From the NCBI GenBank assembly GCA_022606135.1, contig JABYQN010000008.1:806001-870000 (forward strand): a stretch of DNA of 64,000 nucleotides. The letters run 5' to 3'. The notes beneath the pieces are model-generated. The model saw only the letters and a program-made list of their open reading frames with translations, made no database searches and was not told where the DNA came from. This DNA is from Fomes fomentarius (Eukaryota; Basidiomycota; Agaricomycetes; Polyporales; Polyporaceae). Positions 1 through 10,372 of this stretch are shown here, piece by piece; position 1 is the first letter of the stretch; each line of letters opens with the position of its first letter. Both the position numbers and the translations under genes were made by a program.

Positions 1-1553
1 CGAGCAGCAGCGTCAGCGACGCGCCGGCCATGCCAAACACCGCCGTCGTGATCAGCGCAGGCGTGTAGTCCGGCGCGTCCTTGTTCCTGAAGATGTTGGA
101 CGAGACGAGGCCCATGAGGTTCGCGAGCGGGATGCCGACGGACGTGAGCGCGATGCGGCGGCCCTCGTGCGCGATGTTGTTGTTGTACCACGTGCTGAGC
201 AGCACGGACGGCGCGCTCGTGCCCCACGTCATCATGAAGCACGCAAAGTACGCTACGTGCAGGTCGCGCTCGACGTCGATCGTCGCGTACACGATGAAGC
301 CGATGAACGTGAGGATGAAGCCGAGCGCGATGAACGGGAAGCGGATCTTCGCGTAGTCGGACGAGAACGCGAGGATGAGGAGGAAGACGGCGCCGACGCA
401 GTTCGGCGCGACCGTGTACAGGTTCGTCTTGATGGTGTCGTACCGGAGCCGGCCGATGATCTGCGGCATGAAGAGCGCGACGGACTGGAGGGGCACGCCG
501 AGGCAAATCTCGATTCCGAGCCAGGCGAACGCGGCGGGCATGGTGAAGACCTTCAGTGCGTCCTTGAGAACGAATTTCTCGTTGACGACGGAGGAAGAGT
601 CCATCTGGATGCGCTGGAAGGCGATCTTGCGCTCCTCTTCGTTCAGGAACCATGCCTCGCCCGCTGATTTGGGGAGATAGAAGAACGCGAAGACCGCGAC
701 TGCACCGGACGTCAGGGCGGGTAGGATTGAGCAGGAAGGGGGAGTTCACGTACAGACGACGGTTGCGCTTCCTTCAATGATGAAGAGGTACCTCCACGCT
801 GGGATTTTCGAGTCCTTGATGTCTAGTGCGTTTCATCAGACGCGAACCTGAAGGCAGATGGGAGCATCACTCACGGAAGACACCGAATGCGAGAAGACCG
901 GAGAACGCGTTCGCAATGTTCGACGCGGCGTAGAATATTGCAAGGCGCCGTGCAAGCTCTCCACGGCGGTAGAACGTTGTCAGATAGTAAATGACAAGCG
1001 GGAAGAAGCCAGACTCCGCCATTCCTGCGCGATTACCGCTCCCATGTGAGATTGCGCTCCAAACTAGAGCAGTCAAACACTCACCAAGAATCCACCGCGT
1101 CGCCATCATGCCGCCGAAGTTTTTGACCGCAGCACTCAGGAGCGTCATGCTCCCAAACGTAAACATCAAAATAGGCAGTACGCGCGCTGGGCCGAACTTC
1201 TTGCCGACGAACGCCACTGGGGCGGCGAAGACTACGTAGGGGACGAAGAACACGGAGAGAATTGTGTTGTACTGTCCGTCCTTGAAGTGCAGGTCGGCTT
1301 CCATGCCGTTGGTCTTCGCGTTTCCGAGGTTGCCTTTGTCAAGCGCATTTGCGAGATACATGAAGGCTAGCACGGGGAGGATGCGGAGGTCGAACTTCAG
1401 CACGAGCGACCGCTCGTGTTCGAACGTCGGGAGGGGTACCTGTGCGTCAGGCCCGAGCTCTGCGTTGCCCGAGGCGCCGTCAACATCTTTGGCGGAGTCC
1501 TTGTGAATGGAGGACACTCTGGACGAGGTTTTCTTGAGGTCGCTGGAGCTCAT
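1..1553 (-). CDS. MFS permease, allantoate permease (Dal5/ACS) type, partial
   Basis: Plasma-membrane transporter of the major facilitator superfamily; the family moves small organic anions such as allantoate, nicotinate, biotin or pantothenate, and the exact substrate cannot be read here. I start at the ATG at 1553 (MSSSDLKK) rather than an upstream in-frame Met, because an acidic cytosolic tail of about 55 residues then precedes the first membrane segment. Hallmarks are the loop RWILG, the family segment MAESGFFPLVIYYLTTFYRR, and WRYLFIIEG in the central part. At least three introns are needed; one spans 1025-1084 and restores ILG-MAES, another covers roughly 822-873, and a third lies near 700-750. 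The C-terminus, probably the last membrane segment and tail, lies left of position 1. Family assignment is firm and substrate unknown. Confidence 0.9.
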
Positions 1554-3562
1554 GACGAAAGTCGTAAGCTGGGTGGGTTCGATGGTGAAAGGGATACTGA
1601 GAGTCGTCCGGAAGAGCTGGCGACCCAAGCAGCAGCAATCGTCCGAGACAAACCGCACTCGAGGACCTAAGGCAGGCAGCGATGTGGGCTGGCGCAGGTG
1701 AGGATTATATATCATACCTCCGCCTTGGGAGCGGCATGTCAAGCTTAACCTGATAGAGCGAAGGAGACGCGTCGTGGGGACACATGGTGCAGGCTGAATA
1801 CGTTAGCGCACGCCGTGGATTGGGTCCGTAATCGGGGGTATGTACGCGCTAGCTGAAAGTGTCGAGTCTTCCGCATGAAGGCAGATGGCACGAGATGAAG
1901 TTCCTGCCAAGCCGTGTGGGGTTCATCTGCCGTGTGCCTTTACCCCAGACCGGCCTGTGTCGTCCGGCTCCGCTAGTGCACGAGCTTAACCTTCGATATT
2001 GATCGGAATCTACGATCAAATCTCATCCTTGTGGAACTCCTCCTTCAAATGATGTCCGTAATGCAACTGTGAAAAGCTGGGAGTGGCTGAGAGACGAGAA
2101 TGAAAATGGAGGTGAGGCGTATCACCGAGCCGACCTCCAGCTTGATATTTCCTCCTCGGGGCAATACTTATCGTGTCGTGATGATACCCGCAGCTTATCC
2201 ATCTCGCATGGTTATCGCCAACGATAAGGAGATAGGCTGATACCGCGGTCCGCCGCTAAAAAACTGGAGTGAACGTATTCGCGGTATCTGTGTTAGAGTT
2301 ACAAGATAGTTTTACTGGACTAGTATAGATCTGAAACGTACCCCAATGTAACTCGGAAACCGTCGGAACTCGCTATGGGTTACTTGACGAGAATTGATCT
2401 CCTTACTGACTGAGAGCGGCAGGATTCAACAACGTAGAGATGGATGGACTGTGTGAGAACCTCATGAACTTCAGCACGCGTTGCACAGAAGAATGTCTGC
2501 GCACTATAGCCTGTAGCCTCGGGATGTGAGGACCAATGAGTATGTAAGTAGTTTCTAATCAGAGCCGAATCGCCTCGCATTGGATATGCTGTACGCACTA
2601 CCACCAGAGCCTTGTACCTCACGCGGATAGACTTCACTCCAGAGGGTCCCGGGCCATGAAACTGGAAGAGGTCCGTGTGCTACAGTCTAGAGAACTATCA
2701 GGGATCCAGGTATCGTTTCGAGGGCCAACTTCTGTCTTGTTGGGATTGTACATGAGCATGATTCTTCTATACATCGTGCTTGATCAAAGGAGCATATACT
2801 CGAGTCGAGAGAGATTGAGATGAATATCACCCCGCGCAAGGTGATTTCGCGACGCCCAATACCTATCTATGATCCCGCGCGCCGATCATGCTAAGCTCGA
2901 CGGCCTAATTCCAACAGCCGGGGACCGGGAGGAGGAGCAAGGTTTTACAACCACTTGTGTAGTTGAAGGAGGGCAGCAGGCGTAAGTAGTACAGCCATAG
3001 ATGACGCCCTCATCCTCGGACACAAAGAACCTGGGGCGGGTGTTCAAACCAATGAGTAGTAGTTGACGCATATGGTGACCTACGAGTATATAAACTTTAA
3101 CCTGGTTCACATCGGTTTGCGGCGTACGACAAGAGAACCTACCTTGTAACGAGCTTCCAGTTCGACTCTGCCCTTACTGACGCGACAAAGCAGTTTTGCT
3201 TGTGAGTACATAACTGTGAGTCTATTTGTTATGTGTTGCACATGTACTTATACTACTTCATCGTGAACGTTCATCCTGTCCGAAATTCGGGTCACTTACG
3301 CACCATAATGATCCCGTCCTCGACTACCATTCAGCGAGTCTGTGAGCGACTCGTCGTAGTCTTGTTGAGACAATAGTTTAGACGTAAGCTGAAATTTCAT
3401 GTAAGATACTCAGAGCGATGTCATAGTGGCCATAGAGTTGAATTCAGAATCAGAAGATGAAAGTGTTGTCCAGCTGCAGGCGCTACAATACGGGGCGCTT
3501 CCTTTGTCGTGGTCTCCCAGTCTCCGCCATTCTTGAATCCAGACTATCCTGTTCTACCCCGT
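1554..3562. other. Intergenic region between divergent MFS permease and UPF3
   Basis: About 2 kb holding the upstream regions of both flanking genes. Open frames at 2380-2637 and 2886-3110 (minus) show no recognisable domain or convincing splice continuation, so I do not call them. A group of GATA-type motifs lies at 2167-2235. No transposon remnant or RNA gene was recognised. Confidence 0.5.
2167..2235. promoter_or_regulatory. Cluster of GATA-factor motifs upstream of the MFS permease
   Basis: Within 69 bp there are CTTATC at 2167, CTTATC at 2194, TTATC at 2212, GATAAG at 2223 and AGATAG at 2230. Four of these fit the fungal HGATAR consensus on one strand or the other. AreA/Nit2-type nitrogen regulators bind such clusters, and the neighbouring permease belongs to a family often under nitrogen control. 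The cluster is about 0.6 kb upstream of its start codon, so the link is an inference. Confidence 0.35.
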
Positions 3563-5231
3563 ATGTCTACCATAGAGACCGCGAAATCCGCGAAGAGATC
3601 CAAGAAGGCCAAATCCTCTGGCGGAGGTCAGAAGGTCGCTGAACGGCTCAAGACTGTCGTCCGCCGACTCCCTCCCAATCTACCCGAGGAGGTCTTCTGG
3701 CAAAGTGTGTCCAAGTGGGTCACAGAGGAGACTGTAACATGGAAAGCCTACTACCCAGGGAAGTTTAAGACACGGTACGTCTCTTTGTACAGGGAGGTTG
3801 AGGGGGGATGACGAATATATGCGGGCGGAAAGGCTGAACAAGGAGAACATCCCATCACGCGCATATATCGCGTTCAAGGACGAGGAGATCCTTGCCATCT
3901 TCAGCCGAGAGTATGACGGGCATCTGTTCAGGGACAAGGCCGGTGCGTCTTGAATCTGTGAATCGACGTGTTTGGAGGATGTAGACAAAGTGTGGGCCTG
4001 CTCCAGGAAACGAGTCCATCGCGGTTGTCGAGTTTGCTCCATTTCAGAAGGTCCCGAATGAGAAGAAGAAAGCCGACAGCAGAGCTGGGACTATCGAGAA
4101 AGGTCTGTCATTGTTCAAAATTCTCGCATCCGAAACCGACCGCTCACTTGCCGGCAGACGAGGACTACATCTCGTTCCTGGAATCACTCCAAGAGGTTTC
4201 AACCAAACCATTCGACCTTGATACGCTTGAGATTCTGAGTGAATCACTTAATAACATGCTTGCACCGCCATCTCCCCACTTAACATGCCTTCGCAGTTGC
4301 CTCCACCCAACCCGCACCCCTCCCAACTACAACCCCACTGCTCGAAGCGCTCAAGGCCGAGAAGTCCGCTATCAAAGACAAAGAAGCCATCATCCGCAAT
4401 CACGCCCACTACAAAGATCCCGCCGCTCTCGCCCACAAGAAGGACGACGGCAAGAGGAAAGGCTCTGCCGCTGCGAAGGAGAAGGCAACTGAGAGCCAGG
4501 CTCCCGGGAGCAAGAAGGGCGGCAAGAAGGCAGCGGCGGCTGCAGCCAAGGCCACACATGCACAGGGACATGGGCAGGCGAGTTCGAGCAAGGATACAAA
4601 GCCCACTCCAACTGGGAGTGGGAAGCAAGCCCCTCCGACTCCAAAAGGTCCGAAGACACCGCGTGAGCGTGAACGGAAGGCTTCTGAAACTGCCCTGCCG
4701 CTCCCCTCTGCCGCGTCAGTCTCGAACGAGAGCGCTCCCTCAGCCGCCTCGCGCACAAGTGCTGCTGGTGCCGGTGGTGCTGGAGACTTGGCCGGCCGTC
4801 GGCAGCGTCCTGTGCTTGGTATCGCGTCCCGCCAGTTCGAAGCTGCGCTGAGCGGAGCGGGTGTCGAGCGCAAGCCCCGTCGCGAGCGCGAGAAGGAGAA
4901 GGAGAAAGACAAGGAGAAGGGGAAGGAAGGCGGTGCAGGCCCATCTACTTCCGACACCCATGCCCTGCCGGTCCATAAGGCTAAGGAGGAGAAGCGAGGA
5001 CCGCGCGGTCCCGCTGCTCCCCCAGCAATCCTTCAGCGCAATGCTCAGGGTGGTCCTGCTCCGCCGAAGATCCTCACACGAACTCATCAGGCGCAGGCTA
5101 CCGCAGAAAGCAATGCGTCATCTCCTGTTACTACGACTGCTCCAAGCGAGGCTGCTGAAGAAGGCTCTGGAAGAGGACGAGGTAGGGGTAGGGGAAGGGG
5201 TAGAGGTCGTGGTAGGGGCGGTGCTTCTTGA
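3563..5231 (+). CDS. UPF3: Nonsense-mediated decay protein UPF3 (Smg4/UPF3 domain)
   Basis: Bridges the exon-junction/ribosome side to UPF2-UPF1 in nonsense-mediated mRNA decay and shuttles between nucleus and cytoplasm. The Smg4/UPF3 RNP-like domain is spread over the first exons: KTVVRRLPPNLPEEVFW, then YPGKFKTR joined to LNKENIPSRAYIAF, YDGHLFRDK, and VVEFAPFQKVP, all hallmark segments of the family. The start at 3563 (MSTIETAKS) follows a short 5' leader and is the ATG that leaves only a basic tail before the domain. Five exons are needed, for a product of about 460 residues. The C-terminal half is low complexity: Lys/Ala/Ser-rich, then a charged Arg-Glu-Lys stretch, then a terminal run of alternating Arg-Gly ending GGAS. 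Fungal UPF3 proteins usually have basic tails; this RG run is unusually regular. Identification is strong. Confidence 0.93.
5165..5226 (+). repeat. RG-encoding GGTAGA-like tandem repeat in UPF3
   Basis: A short purine-rich tandem array of six-base Arg-Gly codon pairs (variants of GGTAGG/GGAAGA/GGTCGT) encodes the alternating Arg-Gly C-terminus of UPF3. The codons vary, so the amino-acid pattern is kept although the DNA repeat is imperfect. Confidence 0.7.
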
Positions 5232-5912
5232 TATCCGAAGTCACCTTCCCTCCAAATGTTGGTTCTGAGGTATCCCGCCTCATGCCGCATACCCTGAGGT
5301 GATCGTATCGTCGATGCATCATCCCTCTCCATGTGCATGCGTGCCATCGATACACTGAGGAGGGTATCAAGACCTAGGACACAGGTTTCCTCCAACGACA
5401 ACGCTAGTCGTTCAGCTGATCATCCAATCCATCGTCGAAATGGAGCTATGTAGCTTATGTGTCTGTGTGTCCGCGGGGAGTTACAGCATGTACGTCAGGT
5501 TAAGGTACAAGACATTCACGGGATGGGACATCACACCTTTATCACTGTGTCGCCCGTGACGTTACGGAAACATATATCTTTGCGGCGTCTTCGGAGCAAT
5601 GTCCAGTCTGCATCTGGAAACCAATGTCTTCCGAAATTTGGGACTAGATGAAGCAGATCATAGTATACAGTAGGTGTAACGATACAGTACTATTGCGGCA
5701 GTCCATTCCAGTGATACAGTACAGCACCCTGTACGTTCATCGATCAAGATATGAAAAGGGCTGGCGCATAGAGCAGCAGGAGGGGACGTACGGTGCTATT
5801 GTCCTTCCTCACAATCTTCCGATTGACAAGAGCGATCAGGCATTTGTTGACTCGGGCTTGGTTCAAGTCTGGGGGCTTAACGAATGCGACAACTACGACC
5901 GCCATGCATTGA
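5232..5912. other. Convergent intergenic region, UPF3 / DAM1
   Basis: Both flanking genes end here, so the stretch should hold two 3' UTRs. A 102-codon frame at 5648-5956 (plus) has no recognised domain and overlaps the DAM1 3' end, and I do not call it. A partial minus-strand frame at 5744-5935 could belong to an alternative last exon of DAM1. Confidence 0.4.
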
Positions 5913-6752
5913 TCAATAACCATGTGCTGAATCATTTCGACCCTTCACTTGAATAGAATACTCACTACTGAACCCATCGCCTGGACGATCCAAGAACTTC
6001 TCGAGGACCAGCTCGATATGCCTTCGCAAATTCGGGTCGTCGCCTCTGAACTCGAGTGGCAGCGCAGCAAGTATCCGCTCAAGCTCGAGCCCTCGTTCCC
6101 GCTTCTCTTTCGCAGTCATCTTGGGTTTCGCGCCTTTCTTCTTGGCGACGGCCGGCTTAGTCGGCGCCTTGGATTGCGCTATGATAGTGGCCTCAGTCGA
6201 ACCCTCTGTAGGGGAGAGTGCGGATCGGTCGGTAGTCTGAGTGCGTTCTGGAGGTGTAGGGGGACGGCGAGCTGCCTCCTCGGCCAAGCGGATGGCTTCT
6301 AGCGCAGCTCGAGCATTTTCCTCTGTATTGCTACATCAACTCATGACATTGTACACATATACTCGGCTCAAGTGTACCTGCTCGTCGTGCAGCAAGCTCA
6401 AACGAGCCCTGCGTCGGGGCCTGCGAATCGCAAGCGCATCCTCTTCAGTCAACATGAGTGTTCGATACAGGTCCAAGCACACCTGGGGCCAATCCGTGGT
6501 CAACGCATTCATATTCATCACATATAGCCAGCTCGCGAAGCTCTCATTAAACGTTCCTAGTGCATTGTCGAGGTTGCGCAGGCCCTCGACGTTGGTTTGG
6601 AGCGCTTCTGCCTCGTCAATGAGTTCTGCGAGGGCGGGCTCGAGGAACCCGAGGCCGTGCGGCGCGTCCGGGTACGCGCCGGAGCGCGATAGTCGGAAGA
6701 GAGAGCCTTGTGAGAGACGGCGAAGGGGCGTTTGTGGTGGGTTGGGCGGCAT
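5913..6752 (-). CDS. DAM1: DASH/DAM1 complex subunit Dam1
   Basis: Outer-kinetochore protein of the DASH complex that couples kinetochores to spindle microtubules. The N-terminal exon begins MPPNPPQTPLRRLSQGS, matching the conserved basic start of fungal Dam1. It is followed by a helical Dam1 domain with ALAELIDEAEALQTNVEGL and the signature FNESFASWLYVMNMNA ending DWPQ. An intron then joins to APTQGSFELAARRA, and a second intron leads to an Ala/Glu-rich helix (NARAALEAIRLAEEAARR) and a Lys-rich tail. The 3' end is uncertain. Reading straight through gives a stop at 5913, but a good donor (GTGAGTATT) near 5967 could splice to a further exon. No upstream in-frame ATG is available. It is divergent from ORC3 with 168 bp between start codons. 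Confidence 0.88.
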
Positions 6753-6920
6753 CGGCGGGGACGTTGGACAGGGCGTTGGAGGAGGAGGATGGAGCGTGAA
6801 CGCGACAGAGACGCCCGGCGACGCGTCGGTGGCAGAGGATTGTGGCTGAGCGCGTCTTCTACATGAACCACATACTCCAGCCTTTCCTCAAAAGACTGAG
6901 CTCTTGACTTCATCTACGAG
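6753..6920. promoter_or_regulatory. Bidirectional promoter region DAM1 / ORC3
   Basis: The 168 bp between the two divergent start codons must hold both core promoters and both 5' UTRs. Both products act in the chromosome cycle (kinetochore attachment and origin licensing), so shared cell-cycle regulation is possible. No MCB or SCB element was identified with confidence. Confidence 0.5.
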
Positions 6921-9729
6921 ATGAGGGACCTGGATGACCCTTCAAAGGTGCGTAGCAACATACAATGCCCCCACTGGCTGACACTAAGCAATATTCACCA
7001 TAGACATGCATCTACATCCCTCCTGGAGAACTTGGTTAGTACCAACTCGCGCAGTGTCCTCGTGTACAGAACCTGACGAACGTTCTACAACACAGATTAC
7101 GATGATGTGTCTGTGGCAATGCAAGACACAGAGGTGGAGGATGTATGTGATTTGCGTATGGAGGCTTACAAGGCTGCTTGGACGAGATGCCTGGACCGTG
7201 TCCGGGTGAGTTATGTCTGCCTTATGACCTTGAGATAGCATGAAGATGAACCTTACAATTTGAAGAACATTCTGCAAGCATTGAATGCACCCGTTGCGAA
7301 CGACGTAGTTGAACAAGTCAGAAACGCATATGACGACATCCTCCCTGGTCTACCTTACCCAGAACTCCCCGTAATCGCTCTCTGCAGTACGCCCCCTCGC
7401 ACATGCACATTTGCAACTCTCTTATGCATTTTTAAGCACAGACGCAAACTCCGCACTGGTCGGGAACATCACAAGTCAACTGAAAAGTTACGAGGACGAA
7501 GACTTCATAAACATTGTAGGAGCACCTCAAGCTCAGGTTGAACTACAATTACAACTGCATCTATATCCTGCACAATGCTCGAGTGTGATGAATATGATGA
7601 AAGCAATCGTCACTGGCTTCGTAGACCGAAGTGGTGAGTGAACTCCAGCAATAAGACAGCTCTGGTTTAGCTGACTATCGATAGGAGGGAAACGCAAACC
7701 GAACTCACTAGCTAACTATGACATTAATCTATTACATGCATGGTATGCCGCGCAAGAGTCGCAACCCCGGCTTGCTGTATTCCTCCATGAGTTCGAAAGG
7801 TTTGAAGCAAAGGTCGTCCAGGACGTCTTCTATATCTGCAGGTGAGCATTCGTCCACCACCCTGGCTTTGGGGGAAACTCACAGTCCTCGGGTATAGCAT
7901 GCATGTGCAACGGCTGCCTTTGGTCTTCGTACTGATCATGACCTCGCCTCCCACCCCATCCTATCTGCAATCCACATATCCACGTTCAACGCTTGCACTC
8001 CTCCGAGTGCATCAGGTGTCGGCGCCAACGGGAGTCGCAACGGTCAGAGACGTACTAACGAAGGTGCGATCAGCAGAGTCGCTTCGAGAACCCATACTGA
8101 CCTTACTGCTCTTAGGTATTCTTCGATCTGAACTTCGAGCCAGACGTCATGCTCGGTATAGGCGCACTCGAGCACATCTCCGACTTCGCAACGCGACACA
8201 CCGCTTCGCCAGACGCCCTACTCACGATGCTTCAGGTAGGTGGCCCCCATTGTATCTGTCATGGATTATAATGACCTCGGCCGCAACAGCTCGCACACCT
8301 CAAGCATTTTTCACATCCGCTCAGTCTCTTCGTCCACAATGAGCTCCTTGGTGCAGCCTCTCCACACGATGCGACAAGTAGGTTGACGCCTCAGACAGCA
8401 GATGCGGTCCATACTCGATTGCTCGCCGCCCAGTCCCAGGCCCGCCTCGACGCACGCCCACAGAATGCGCGGGAGCTTCTTGATGCCGTATCTACTGCTC
8501 GCGTAGCGTTCCGGAAGAAGATGCGCCGCATGCGGGTTGCGTTCGCGTTCGCACGAATTGCAGAGCGCGTTGCACTCGGCGACGCTTCAGCTATGAACGG
8601 AATGGGCGCAGAAGCGCGCGTGAGTCGGTTAGATACCTTGGAAGCGCTCAGCGCGGTCCTTCGGGGCCGAGTAAGCTCCTCGGTCAAGTACGTATGCATG
8701 GCCGTAAGGTGAGTCAACTGGTTACTGTCACGTTGTGAAGTGCTCAGGGCTCAACAGGAAACTATCTACTGCGAAGTTGCGCACGCTGCTGCAGGAGCTA
8801 CATACTTTCTTGTATGACTCGGAGAGCGCGGCCGTGCGTATAGATGAGGCTGACGCACGCATCTGGATCGTCGAAGCGCTGAACAAGCTGCAGAATGCAG
8901 ACGACGGTGCAGAAGGTCAACAGCCCGTCCCGCAGGACGCGGAAATGAAAGAGATCGCTGGGGATGTCGGGAGGTGGCTGTATGAGTACATACAGTGAGT
9001 TGTCTCTTTGATCTGCCGGGACGCACCGCTGACGCGAACACGACGTGATAGAGAACGAATCGTACGCCTCGAAGACTGCGCGCTCTGGGACATCTGGTAC
9101 ACTGGCTCGTCGCCCTTTCCCTCCGAGCTCATCAACCCTGCGCCCCGCCCGACCATCGTGTCCGCGCTACTGCACCCACACGACTTCATTCGTGCACACG
9201 CCGAACTCGCGCGCGCCTCCGGTCAGCGTGTGCCATTCGGTGGGGCCACAGCGAGGATGGAGACGACGCGGGGGAGCTTGCGTTGTGGGAGCTGCCGGAT
9301 ACAAGTATCGCGTTCCGGAGATACATCGACGCGGGTCGGATGGTTAATGTGTTTGATTGGTTCGAGTCGTTTGCGGTCGTGCTCGATGACCAGAGGAGGC
9401 ACCTGAGGCGGCGCACAGCGGAGTCCGCGCGAGGAGGAGGCGTCAATGGCAAGGGCAAAGGCAAGCAGACACCACAGACACCGCAGACGCCACGGACGCC
9501 ACGCCGGCGTCGTATGAAAGAAGACGAAGATGCCAACGAGGACGGAGATACGAATGCAGATGAAGACGAGGAGGGGGAGGTAGACGAGGAGGAAGAGGAG
9601 AAGTGGAAAAGCGAGGTGCAAGCGCGCTTCATTCGCGCGCTGCATGAGCTCGACTATATGGGTTTCGTGAGGCATACTGGGAGGAAGGCGGACCATGTCA
9701 TTCGTACCATCTACGACGTCGCTGATTAG
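6921..9729 (+). CDS. ORC3: Origin recognition complex subunit 3
   Basis: Subunit of the six-protein complex that marks replication origins and loads MCM helicase in the nucleus. A first exon MRDLDDPSK joins by short introns to CIYIPPGEL and to the ORC3 N-terminal region (EAYKAAWTRCLDR, LPGLPYPELPVIALC, an AAA+-like fold). Further on are ESQPRLAVFLHEFERFEAK and VFYICSMHVQRLPLVFVL. The C-terminal winged-helix region is well conserved: LWELPDTSIAFRRYIDAGRM, VFDWFESFAVVLDDQR, then FIRALHELDYMGFVRHTGRK ending in a short acidic tail. An Asp/Glu-rich insert (about 9500-9610) separates the last two blocks. The frame changes between about 9220 and 9262 and needs either a very short intron or an indel; see findings. 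The start at 6921 is the first ATG that splices in frame. The product is about 780 residues, normal for the family. Confidence 0.9.
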
Positions 9730-10372
9730 TGCGAGGTGCCCCTGTATTTGTGAGTCGTTCGCCTAGCCTGAGGACTGGCTGACTATTGGCGAAAGCATAT
9801 CAATGTACCACGTTGCTCCTTGTTAATAGTATGCTCGCCGCAGGTTGCTACTATATTACGAGACCCAGATCAAGAGGACGGGCTGGCGGGGTCCCACTGG
9901 CGGCTGTATGCTACTCAAGTACTCAGCCTTTACAGGTACAATCTGGATTGAGGGTCGTTTGTCTAGATCCAGAGAGATCACATTGAGGTGGAGGTAGTTA
10001 GAGATGATCATCCTTGAGGCGAGTACTAAGCTTGGCGCCCGCTGAGAACATGAGGCCAAGTATCGGAAGTGACCGGGGCCTGAGCAAGTTGGCTCAGTAA
10101 GCTCATGGTCGTCTAACCACACCTTTCTCTTCAGGTCCAGATCGTAGGAATCGTGGCTGCTAAGGGTCAAGACGGCTCAAATCAAGCCCCCCTTGAACAG
10201 CACGCCATATTGTGTAGTAAGGGTGAGTACTTAGTAACTCTTTACATTGCAGTCACAGTGGTGCTTGGGTTCGGAGCGAAAGCAAGTTAAGAAACAATGA
10301 CTAGTTCAGTAAACCGACCGGTTCCCATCATTGCGCGAAATTGTCCGATTTGCCATAGTTCTAAGCTGTGCC
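9730..10372. other. Intergenic region ORC3 / aromatic decarboxylase
   Basis: About 640 bp containing the ORC3 3' UTR and the decarboxylase promoter. I see no convincing coding exon, RNA gene or repeat here. Confidence 0.45.

Noticed and set aside
4248..5087. Several long minus-strand open frames opposite UPF3 (4248-4628, 4390-4944, 4740-5087)
   Set aside because: They are antisense shadows of the GC-rich, low-complexity UPF3 C-terminus and show no domains or splice logic.
5670..5735. Repeated GATACAGTAC near 5679 and 5713
   Set aside because: A 10-bp repeat with no further similarity is not evidence of an element.
5648..5956. 102-codon plus-strand frame after UPF3
   Set aside because: No recognisable domain, overlaps the 3' end of DAM1 on the other strand, and has no splice partners.
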